DNA of 64,000 nt, taken from Cydia pomonella (taxonomy: Eukaryota > Arthropoda > Insecta > Lepidoptera > Tortricidae). Below, piece by piece: positions 19,468-29,132 of the stretch. Positions within the stretch are counted from its first letter, which is position 1. Every line of letters begins with the position of its first letter. Under the pieces are notes generated by a model. That model had not been told where the DNA came from and ran no database searches. It saw only the letters and a program-made list of their open reading frames with translations. The translations under genes were made by a program, and so were the position numbers. The stretch is taken from positions 4,340,001 to 4,404,000 of the forward strand of contig NC_084703.1 in the NCBI RefSeq assembly GCF_033807575.1, read 5' to 3'.

Positions 19468-19626
19468 AAAATTAAGAGCTGTATGGGCACTGTGAATGTC
19501 AGCTCGCTTAGTGTGGTAGGGGACATCACAGCGGATGTCATTCCAGATCTAGAGCAGAGCCCATCAACTAGGGAAGTACTTCCACCTTACAGAAAACCCC
19601 AGCCAAATAACACTAGACCCTCATAG
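19468..19626 (+). pseudogene. Relic Ig exon, F-G strands
   Basis: In one frame the sequence reads KSCMGTVNVSSLSVVGD, resembling the NCMG...SSS...V end of the other Ig domains. A short acidic stretch and YRKPQPNNTRPS follow before TAG. No good acceptor precedes it and the E-F part is missing. It is probably an old exon remnant; an alternative terminal exon is less likely. Confidence 0.5.
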
Positions 19627-20112
19627 TGTTGTGTTCCTGCCGGTTAATAAAGTTGCCAGAAATCAACGAGGGTGCGGGGTGTTAGGGTTGGCAACGCGCA
19701 TGTAACACCTCTGGAATTGCAGGCGTCCAAGGCTTGAATTGGATTTACATACTGTATATTCTCCTCTCCTCCGGTCAGGAGCATGGTTTTAGATCTGCCA
19801 CCAAAGGGGGCGCCTCTAGTCGTAAAACACGACAGTTGTCACCCAAACCCGACACAGCTTTCACCTCATGTCAAAAATTACCGACATTTCTACAAATACG
19901 TCCACTTGGAAAAATGCCCTTATCTCATAAAACTATACTAAAATTAAGCTTTAAGAAAAAACGGTCACTAACACAAATTGATCCAAGTTAGTCGTAAACA
20001 AATGAATTTATTTATTTGCCCGCCATTATATCATGCCTTACGATTAAATAAAATAAATATGAACTGGTCACTTGTCACTTGACAATTATCGAATTGTCAG
20101 CGGATATATGTT

Positions 20113-20396
20113 TAACGACCGGTCTGGCCTAGTAGGTAGTGACCCTGCCTACGAAGCTGATGGTCCCGGGTTCAAATCCTGGTAAGGGCATTTATTCGTG
20201 TGATGAGCATGAATATTTGTTCCTGAGTTATGGATGTTTTCTATGTATTTAAGTATTTATAAATATTTATATATTATATATATCGTTGTCTAAGTACCCT
20301 CAACACAAGCCTTATTGAGCTTACTGTGGGACTTAGTCAATTTGTGTAAAAATGTCCTATAATATTTATTTATTTATTATTGTCAGTGTGGTAAAA
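20113..20396 (+). mobile_element. SINE B (tRNA-headed), plus orientation
   Basis: tRNA-like head CCGGTCTGGCCTAGTAGGTA then GGTCCCGGGTTCAAATCCTG (A- and B-box-like). The body contains TGTTCCTGAGTTATGGATG and ends GGGACTTAGTCAATTTGTG before an ATTTATTT tail. A reversed copy is at 27655-27890. Confidence 0.8.
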
Positions 20397-20417
20397 CTGG
20401 CTACTTGCAAACTAAAT

Positions 20418-20492
20418 TTTTGAATTATGAACCCGCGACCTCCGGATTGTAAGTCGCACGTTCTTACCGCTAGGCCACCAGCGCTTCCTAAT
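20418..20492 (-). mobile_element. SINE A head fragment, minus orientation
   Basis: Reads on the minus strand as GGTGGCCTAGCGGTAAGAAC then TCCGGAGGTCGCGGGTTCAT, matching the head of 7394-7735. Only the tRNA-like part is present. Confidence 0.7.
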
Positions 20493-20555
20493 TTATACAA
20501 TATTTATTCTCAAACTGAAAAATACTGATACTAATGTAATTTCTTTCCCGAACAG

Positions 20556-20725
20556 GATAGCCGAGAAATCAAAGCGGGCGACGTGTTTGCTCTAACAGCC
20601 AGCGCAGAAGACCCCACTTCCCTCGGCACATACACATGTGAAGCCGTCAACTGCATGGGCAGAGCCTATTCTTCATCCAAAGTCCACGTCACGAGAGGCC
20701 GCGATGAATCGAGACCGAGTTCTGC
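20556..20725 (+). CDS. Host Ig gene exon 5: Ig strands D-G
   Basis: Acceptor TTTCCCGAACAG and donor TGC|GTAAGT. Phase 0 in, phase 2 out. It encodes DSREIKAGDVFALTASA, then LGTYTCEAVNCMGRAYSSSK, the F strand with core Cys and the FG turn, and a linker RGRDESRPSSA. It completes the Ig domain begun in exon 4. Two downstream acceptors fit its phase 2: a short terminal exon at 25335 and the next Ig exon at 26734. Confidence 0.9.
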
Positions 20726-21215
20726 GTAAGTATTTTCTCTACATACTTACTAAAATTAGAGCGTAATTTCAATTTGGGCGGCTTTTTCACTCTAAAATTC
20801 CAGTAATTATGTTTCGTCCTGCATAACTTTTTTTTTCATAACCATTAATAACGAAATTGGCATTGTAGTTATTAAATTGTTAATAATATTCAAGGTAAAT
20901 AGTGGGGATCCAATAAGACGAGAGTGGAGTACCTGCGGGAAGTCACCTTTTCATACAAAAGTAGTACAAAGTCCAGAAATTTCAATAATTTCAAAAATCG
21001 AATATCCCCTTAAACGGATGTCCACTATTTTTATTACTTTGGATTAGTCATTTTCGTGAATAGTATTTTCGTATTTGCGCAAAAATATAAATATGAAAAT
21101 CTCAATTAATTTTAATCGAAATCTTATTTAGTCAACAAAGCAATTCTCTTTAATGAGTTGTCAGGTAAATAAAATCTGCTTTAAGTAATACTACGTTTCA
21201 TATACTGAAAGTGAC

Positions 21216-21780
21216 CTGGGGGCCTAGCCAAGATGCCAATCGTTTGCGCTACAACTGTTGGCAACTCCAACAGTAATATTCATTCGTTCTAACGCTTGCT
21301 CCGTGCTCGACGGTCGAGCAATCTGTCGCCATGTTTAAGTCCATAAGTACATTTACAGTACATATGGGGCTACTTTATAGCACTAGTGCGAGAAGTAGCA
21401 TATTACGTTACTGTGTCGAACATTTAAAGGGCCATATGTACTGTAAAACGTTGTACGATACATGTGCGAATAGGTAATTCGCAACTCGTGTCGATTTAAA
21501 ACACTCCCTTCGGTCGTGTTTTAATTTATCGCCACTCGTTTCGAATTTCCTATTTTTCGCACTTGTATCGTAATGTACTATTCTATGCTATTCATTATTA
21601 AATACAATGTGACCATTAAGACGGCTTTCTGTTCTCCGCCTATCAACTGAACCAGCCATTAGATCTCCGGTGAACAACAAGAATGGAACGCTTTCTGTCA
21701 CTCACTTTACATATTAGTGCGATAGAGACAGTGTTTAGTTGTTGTAGCGCACAATATTGGCATCTTGGCTAGGCACCCAG
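21216..21780. mobile_element. MITE with about 40-bp inverted ends, carrying a nested repeat
   Basis: Left end CTGGGGGCCTAGCCAAGATG and right end CATCTTGGCTAGGCACCCAG are inverted, and the match continues through GCGCTACAAC / GTTGTAGCGC. The interior holds a second repeat at 21354-21590. Non-coding. Confidence 0.78.
21354..21590. repeat. Nested repeat of the TTTACAGTACATATG family
   Basis: Contains TTTACAGTACATATGGGGCT and, further on, CATATGTACTGTAAAACGTT, GTTTTAATTTATCGCCACTC and GCACTTGTATCG. It is the same family, reversed, as the repeat cut by the BEL element, and shares its outer motif with 800-906. Confidence 0.65.
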
Positions 21781-22074
21781 AGCTTGAAAATGGAAGATAT
21801 TATATTAGTATATTACTTTAATGAATGTGATGTTTGGGGAAAATCACTTTGTCAATAGAACGAATCGTAATTAAGTTTTAATATTACCTGTATACTTAAG
21901 AGCTGGAATACTATACCTCTCGGTCGAATGATGGTACGTATGACACTTTATTTTTATATGGAGTAGTTGGTACGTAACATCAAAGTAATAAAAATACGGT
22001 AATATTACATTGTGCAACGAAGGGTAAGTGAAATTTTAGATACGAGGGCGGTAATTAAAGAACTGAGTTTGCAA

Positions 22075-22520
22075 TATTCTTACCCCCGGAGTTACACACA
22101 ATGTTTTTCATCACACTTGCGAAGGAAAAACTAAATTTAAAGCGTAATAATTCTTAAATACGGTGACATATTAAACATTTGTCCGCCATTTTGTAATTTC
22201 TTGACAGATTATGCATCGAAGGCACAGACCTATTCGGAATTCCGCCACGATTGAAAATTTTGTAAAAATATTTAAAAGGGCTGTTAAATTAATCAAATTA
22301 AATAATTTTAAACATAAACAAAAATATTAAATATTAAATTATAAATTGACAGTATTTTAAAAGTAAAACTCATTTATGCTACTTGGCTTGTATAGGGAGT
22401 TATAGCTTTTTTTTTCACAATCCATAACTGCCGGGGGAACAAAATAGGCCTTTGTCCTTTAGTACACCTGCATGAAATATGATCTTTTTCGAGCAAGTGT
22501 GATGAAAAATATGTTGTTTA
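22075..22520. repeat. Composite of two dispersed repeats
   Basis: The first part matches 230-345 and the later part one arm of the palindrome at 526-713 (CATAACTGCCGGGGGAACAA and a GATCTTTTTCGAGCAAGTGT region). The same two families are neighbours at the start of the window, so they may be parts of one larger element. Confidence 0.55.
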
Positions 22521-25334
22521 GCCCCTCGTGCTAATATTAACATACGAGCAAACGAAAGATACTTAAGGCGCGGTGTATAGTAAAATGCGCTATTTTTAAA
22601 TCGATATTTACAGGCTTGTACAAGGATTTCATCGATTATTTTCTAGTATGTATAACTTCAGTCTTTGAACTAGCCGTATGCTTGTCAGAAACACGATGGC
22701 TCATCTTCATCTCGATAGATTTTTGCTTTGAAAATATGCTTAAAACTGTATTTATTTCGATATTTTAGAAGTACTATGATGAATATCAATATGAAATTTA
22801 CTTCATTCAATAGCTTTTAAATAACTCTAACATTTTGCTTGTCAGTTTATCAATGCGTTAAATTTTTCATTCATAATTATGAATTCAACATTTTGTCTAC
22901 TTAACGTTACCCTGCGCGGCAATACCGTCAGTACGCCAGTACGCCCGTGACCACTGTCAGCGTCGGACCTGTGCTAGTTTAGCGGACGTTACATAAAATG
23001 GATAATCACACTATAAATACACAAATATGTTATACACACAATGTTTTCATCACTCTTACGAAGAAAAAACTAATTTTTAAGCTAATTGATTCTTAAATAC
23101 GGTGACATTTCAGACATCCATCCGTCATATTATCTTTTTTGACAAGTTTTACACACGCACCTGTCCGGCATACAGCCACGATTAACCAAATGATGAAATG
23201 GTGCCTTGCACCCGAGTTAAACACTCTACTTTTCATTTTTAATACGAGGAAGGTAAAATACATGTACATTTTAAAAAACACTGCTAAGTATAAAATTCAG
23301 TAGTACTTATTTCGTGAGGGGTACCTACTTTTAATTATCAATTTAGGTAAAATAATATTTTAAATGGCTATTACAGTAATAATCAAATTGAATACCTATT
23401 TTTAAACGTAAACAAATAAAATTAATCCGCTTGTTTAATTTATATAAGTCATTATATTGGAACAGCTTCATTTTTAACACATACAGGATGCAGGAGATAT
23501 ACTGGATTTAAATATGTGGGATTTAAATAGTGCTTAGTGAAAGGTACCATTTCACGTTTTTGTGGAAGTGCTCAAATGGCTGTAATATTTTATGTTATAA
23601 GTGTTGAATTTGTTTGGTATTTCTGGTTTATTAACTTTCATATGGTATACACTTAAGACTTTATTTACAACATTTATCAACTATTTTATTTTGTAAGGTG
23701 AGCAGGAGTGATATTTACCCTTCAAATTCCATTCAAAATTTTGCAAGTACTCGGTTCGGAAGTTCGTATATATTTGTACCTCTCGCCAATATTTTTATTT
23801 CACTGGTTAATTATTCTGTAAATTCAAGAATGTCACTAAATTCCATTTTTGATAATGTTAAACATAAAGTCCTTTGTAAAAGTTTGGTATAATACTTTTA
23901 TACCATGCTATTTCTGTTTTGTATGAAATGAAAACTGGTGACATTTTATTTCTTTTTTCAAGTATAAATTTCGATGACACTGCCGTCAATTTCAGGTCTC
24001 AGCCAATTTTACTTTCTTCTTTAAAACCTTGGACCTTGTTATGCCTTTGTGATATGCTTTTACTATTTTTCCTGCCAATACAAAATATAAGTGGAAAAAT
24101 CGATCGAAAGTTTCGCAAAATATATTTTCTTCATTTTTGCATTAGGGTGCTTATGTGTAATATGTATATATTAAAATAGTTTATTTTGAAATGAATCACT
24201 AGTCAAGGCCTATAGTATATCCCTTCAAGTGGCAGAAGCCAAAACGTAAAAAGTAGTCACGTGGCGGGGCCCCGTCGGGTGTTCAGCGCGGATTTAGAGA
24301 ATATTACAAATTCAACTATTTAAGCTTATCTATGTATAAAAGTATATATTGAAGCATATATCGTTAGAATAAATAAAATAATTTTGTTCATCGGAAAGTT
24401 TTGTATGTTAATTAACTTTACGGAACAGGTCTTAACTGTACTTCTTTCCAAAGGAAAATAATACTCATTGAGACAATTCTAACAACCTCAAACGCAATTT
24501 GGTTGCGATATTTTGACACAGAGTTCCTATGGCCACCTCCTCTCTCATGCATCAGATCAGCTCGATGGTACCATAATATTTCATTGTCACCCTACTTACA
24601 TATGTATGCAGATTTTCAACTTCATCTGAAACCTCAGTGGGTCAAATATACTTGTAATATTTGATTACAGACAGAGTAGACAGACAGACTGATTCTTTAT
24701 TAGACATTAATTAAAGTCAGTCAATTATACTCATTACTATATAACTTCGAAGTAGTAGTAGTAGTATAAGTGCATTTTTGCCATTATAAACTTTAAATAA
24801 TAAATAATAATAGCAGTTTTCTCGACTTTTGCATTTAAAATTTATAATCGTCTTCATTGTCGTCAATTCAAAAAATAATATAGAAATAGTCGTTACAGTT
24901 AGAGTCATGGTTCTTTTTTGAGAAGATAGCATAATTTATCTACTTTTTGGAGCTACATAATCTACATATGCTTGTGCATACCTTATGCTTATGTTTTCAG
25001 TTATCTCAATACCAGCAAAAACATGCTACCTTTTTACGTTCACTTCCACAAATTACTTAGCTTTGCTAGTATTCTTCCTTTTTTCACTACTTGCCCGAAA
25101 TTGACTTCTATTGCATTTTTAAGGTCAACTAAGTTTTGAATAGGTATCTATATATGATTTAAAGCAGACAGTTGTAACTTTTGTCTGAATTAGTAAGTAA
25201 TATTATTTCGACACAAAACGATTTGGTATCATTTTACTAGGTTTTCAATTTGCCGCGGTATACTCTAGTATTATATATAATTATCAAATTTTTAATTTCA
25301 TTAAGTTTAAATCATAATCAATATAAATTTCCAG
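22521..25334. other. Long AT-rich intron stretch
   Basis: A further fragment of the 230-345 repeat lies at about 23035-23130. Otherwise I see no splice-bordered open frame, RNA gene or element. Small AT-rich open frames on both strands lack any protein signature. Confidence 0.5.
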
Positions 25335-25482
25335 AAAAGATCCCAGAACTAACAAACCAGAATACGGATGGCGTCAGAATAAGGACGTAGGCTTGCTGCG
25401 AGCGCGGCGCGCGGGGCGCCCGCCTGCCTGCTTTACCACTTCGTCTGCTTCACCCCCTCAAAAACCTAAAATCTGTCTATAA
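25335..25482 (+). CDS. Candidate alternative terminal exon
   Basis: Acceptor AATTTCCAG, then an open frame that fits exon 5's phase 2. It encodes KDPRTNKPEYGWRQNKDVG, a basic Arg/Gly/Pro stretch, and ends PPQKPKICL with TAA at 25480-25482. An AATAAA lies at 25622-25627. This would give a short isoform ending after the exon 4/5 Ig domain. It could also be a chance frame, since the constitutive exon at 26734 joins exon 5 in the same phase. Confidence 0.45.
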
Positions 25483-26049
25483 GAGCGCCTTAACATTTAA
25501 AATGTTATTGATTGATATTTTCGAATAGTGGAATTTATTATTATATAAGAGTAGAAGCTTTTACAAATTTGTATTGTTTTTATAGTAAAAAAATCAAACG
25601 AAATAGGCCATAGCTATAGTTAATAAACATCTAATTTTATATAAAAATATTTTCCATAATGTCAATATTCAGATAACAAAATGGCGACGACGGCGACGTT
25701 TGTATGGAGGTCCAGTCGTGCCCTTTCCTCTAAAGTAAAGTCTGCAATTAATGTGTTTATAAAACTCACTTTTATGTCAGAAACTAAGCGCGGTCTTATC
25801 GCTGTAAGCGATCTCTTCCAGACAACCTTAGGGTAGCAGGATATAAAGAACAGTAAGTTTCTATAACAGGTAGTGCACGAATTAATTAGAGGAATAGGAA
25901 AATTACACATACATTAAGCAGACAGTACGTACAGTACATTTACAATTTAGTAAACATATAAATACATATAACAATACATATGTAACAAAAAAAAAAATTA
26001 CATATATATCTAAATTTACATACATACATAATATAACACAGCGGCACAT

Positions 26050-26600
26050 TAAAAAAGAGACAAGTAATGATTTGATTTGAAGTTAGGGTTTTAAAGCTTT
26101 GAAGAGTTTTCGCACACCTAATAAGTATATAACGGCAGGCTTCCACAGCCGAACAGCTCAAAGTGAAAGAGACATTATAAAATTTTGTAAAGGATGGAGG
26201 GGGAACCAGTAGATATTTCCGTGAAGGCCTGACGGAGGAAAGATAGGTAAAACGCTCTTTAAGATATGGGGAAGTGGAGGGTTTGAAAAGAGCGCTATAA
26301 AGAAAAGTGTGAATATGAGAATTATGACGAAGACGTATAAGGAGCCACTTGAGCTGGGCACGGAAGTTGGATATATGGTCAATTTTGCATAGTCCAAATA
26401 TAAATCTGATACAGAGATTTTGCAAGCGCTCAAGTGGGTCCTCATTAAGATCCAGATAACTGATGTCAGCATAGTCTAGTATAGGCATCAGTAGGGATTG
26501 TAAAACCGCAATTTTGAAGTAAACCCATTGAAGCAAACATCTTCCTAGTTACCTCGTCAATCTGAGGTATCCAAGATAAAGTATGGTGTATTATGATTAT
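26050..26600 (-). mobile_element. LINE fragment: C-terminal part of reverse transcriptase
   Basis: On the minus strand from about 26600 the sequence reads LSWIPQIDEVTRKMF; after a frame change it reads PILDYADISYLDLNEDPLER, LQNLCIRFIFGL, LKWLLIRLR and later CAKTLQSFKTL. This is the thumb and C-terminal region of jockey/CR1-like non-LTR retrotransposons. No catalytic motif is present, and there are frame breaks, so it is a dead fragment. Confidence 0.75.
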
Positions 26601-26733
26601 TATGGTCTAAATTTCTACCCTAAATATTTATTACCATTTCCTCGTTCCATAATCGAATCCCAAACTCTGAAAGTTGGATTAAATCCGAGTTTAAAGTTAA
26701 CCAATTAATTTGCAATGTTTTCGTCTTCCACAG

Positions 26734-26892
26734 CGTCACCCCCGAGCCGCCTCCTATCTTCACCAAAGAGCTTGAAGACCAGTTCGTCAAGATCTGCGAC
26801 CATCTCACTCTAAGTTGTCACATAGTCGTTCCACCTTGGCCGAGGAGCGTCGTCTGGTATAACAAGGAGGGCAAAGTTGAGCCTGGAGAGAG
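26734..26892 (+). CDS. Host Ig gene exon 6: Ig strands A-C
   Basis: Acceptor CGTCTTCCACAG and donor GAGAG|GTAAGT; phase 2 in, phase 2 out. It encodes VTPEPPPIFTKELEDQFVK, CDHLTLSCHIVV with the core Cys, and SVVWYNKEGKVEPGE with the core Trp. The start follows on from exon 5 and the second half is the exon at 27454. Confidence 0.9.
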
Positions 26893-27453
26893 GTAAGTAA
26901 TAAATTCTCAAGCTGTCGTCTACCAAGCTGTCAAAAAACCCCTCTATCTATTTAGGCCGGAGATTGCTTATTGCCCTTATCTTCTGCTCCCCACCCGCGC
27001 TCCCCCCAGATTTGTTACGTTAATAGTCATTTTTGCAATTTTAGCACATTCATTTGTGTAGAAATGTAACATATAATTAATAAAAATATGGTCAAAACAT
27101 ATCTCTTTAATGATTATTTATATTAAGCCCAACCAATGGGGGGAAACTTAAGTGTTCGGGCGTTTTCGTCTCCGTTCGGCTCAGGGTTGCTACGAGCAAT
27201 TATTAGGGTTGGCAAAACTTAACACTCTTTTGCGTGCACAACCAGAGATACTTGAATTTTGACAACCCTAAATAGCCGAAAAGGATAATGCCATACATTA
27301 GAAAGGGGCAACATGATTCTTCCCTGAATCGCTGTCGAACTTCGGTTTTGTAGTTAGGTAGTTTCCTTTTTATACGTAGTACTATTGTTTATTCTATGGC
27401 CCAGCCAAAAGAACAGAATGAACTGTCATAGTTAACTTAATGTGTTTTTTTAG
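26893..27453. other. Intron, nothing recognised
   Basis: No repeat or gene identified between the donor of exon 6 and the acceptor of exon 7. Confidence 0.5.
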
Positions 27454-27596
27454 GTATCATGTAACAGAAGATGGTGTAGGCGGCTACCTGCTAGAAGTTC
27501 AGTCAGCGGAGTGGCCTGACGAGGGCGAGTGGAAGTGCGTGGCCACCTCGGCAGGGGGCAGGGTCGGCATATCCACCTGCCATGTCGTCATGGATG
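27454..27596 (+). CDS. Host Ig gene exon 7: Ig strands D-G
   Basis: Acceptor GTTTTTTTAG and donor GGATG|GTGAGG; phase 2 in, phase 1 out. Encodes YHVTEDGVGGYLLEVQSAEW, then DEGEWKCVATSAGGRVG, an F strand with the core Cys, and ends TCHVVMD. It completes the Ig domain of exon 6. Confidence 0.9.
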
Positions 27597-27654
27597 GTGA
27601 GGGTTTAAACACTGTTTCTATATATTATATTCTATGTGTTTTTATAAATAAAAT

Positions 27655-27890
27655 AAAAAATATATATTATAGGGACATGCTTACACAACTTGACTAAGTC
27701 TCATAGTAAGCTCAAAAAAGCTTGTGTTGTGGGTACCCAGACAACGATATATATAATATACAAATATTTAAATACATAGAAAACGTCCATGACTCAGGAA
27801 CAAATATCTGTACTCATTACCTGGATTCGAACCCAGGACCATCGGCTTCATAGGCAGGGTTACTACCCACTTGGCCAGACCGGTCATCAA
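27655..27890 (-). mobile_element. SINE B, minus orientation
   Basis: Reverse complement of the 20113-20396 family: GGATTCGAACCCAGGACCAT (B box side), GGCCAGACCGGTC (head) and TTGACTAAGTCTCATAGTAA (tail side). A further tRNA-like scrap with CTTAGTGGTCTAGTGGTCAA follows at 27900-27990. Confidence 0.78.
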
Positions 27891-28097
27891 AGGAAACCCT
27901 GGCCGATGGCTTAGTGGTCTAGTGGTCAAGACGTTAGCCGCGACTTTCGCTTGCTCGGGTATCAATATTAGCACGAGTAGTTAAACAACAACTTTGCCCC
28001 CTTGTTAAACAAATAATTATTAATGTTATATGTATGTATTTTGATTTTGTGCTTTGAATTTATTCATGTGTAATAATTTGATTATTTATTCCAACAG

Positions 28098-28265
28098 TCC
28101 CGAAGAACTACCGGAAGCCACGTTTCATGGAGAACCTTCAGGCAGTGCTCACGGATGAGGGTCTGGTCTCCTTCGAGTGCAAGGTGGTCGGCTTCCCAAC
28201 CCCAGTACTGAGCTGGTTCAAGGATGGTCAGGAGTTGAAGCCAGGAGATGTTTACCAACTGACAG
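28098..28265 (+). CDS. Host Ig gene exon 8: Ig strands A-D
   Basis: Acceptor TATTCCAACAG and donor ACAG|GTATAC; phase 1-1, 168 bases. Encodes VPKNYRKPRFMENLQAVLTD, LVSFECKVVGFPTPVLSWFK and DGQELKPGDVYQLTG. Core Cys and Trp are present. The same A-C motif (KRPEFVEELRAILTE type) appears in exon 4 and in the long exon at 29133, so this is a recurring Ig subtype. Confidence 0.92.
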
Positions 28266-28505
28266 GTATACACATTGTCACCTTGTTTATCAATAGACGA
28301 AAGTACAATCAGCAATACTCCTAGCTTAGCATCTTTGTATACAAATTTGTATGGAGGGGGGGAAGGGGGAGGGGAGTACTTTTTATCTCATAACATCTAG
28401 AGGTAGATGTTGACTCTCTATATAAGTATCGCCTAGTAGGTACAAGCTTTGCTTTGGTTGCAAATATATATTTTTAAAATCCCTAACTGAAGTATGGTTT
28501 TCCAG

Positions 28506-28718
28506 GCACCAACTCCCTAGGCTCCTACTGCTGCATAGCTCGCAACTGCATGGGCCAGGCCAGCAGCTCGGCCGAGCTGACAGTGGAAGATATCCAGAAC
28601 CAGCTCAACGAGGAGGAGAGGCTCCAGCTGTTCACGAAACACCAGGCGCCCAAGTTTATCCAGGGCTTGCAGAGTGCTGAAGCGCGGATTGATGAGCCAT
28701 TCCATTTTACTATTAAAG
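28506..28718 (+). CDS. Host Ig gene exon 9: Ig end, linker and start of the next Ig
   Basis: Acceptor GGTTTTCCAG and donor AAAG|GTATGG; phase 1-1, 213 bases. Encodes TNSLGSYCCIARNCMGQASS, the F-G part with core Cys, then a charged linker IQNQLNEEERLQLFTKHQ, then APKFIQGLQSAEARIDEPFH, the A-B strands of the next Ig domain. Confidence 0.92.
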
Positions 28719-29132
28719 GTATGGGCCTCTTTTTCGACACACTCCACAGTCTCCACCAATGTCTGTAACCTGTAACAAACAGTTGTTTGACTTTTGTCAA
28801 AAAACCACAGGTACTGCAACGGTGGGTCTGTGTTATACCACGTGTTTACCGCTGCTTGGGAGTTTGTCACTAGTAGTAAGACACTGAGTCACTAGTGACG
28901 GATGACTTTTTTATTTATTTACTGTAGGTACATTTTTTCGTGAATATTTTGCCCACAGAGTAGATGACGTTTTTTATTTTGAAAGTTTGTTGAATTAGGT
29001 AAATCCCCCTCTCTCTCCCTCCCTCTTAACTCTGGAGTAAGATTAATTTTCACTTTTAATGTTATCTTTACAAAAATAACATTATTATATAAATCATACC
29101 AAAACCTGGTTTAAAAATCGCTATTGTTGCAG

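Noticed and set aside
23698..24179. Two small plus-strand open frames in the long intron
   Set aside because: Low-complexity AT-rich translation, no protein family, no fitting splice sites.
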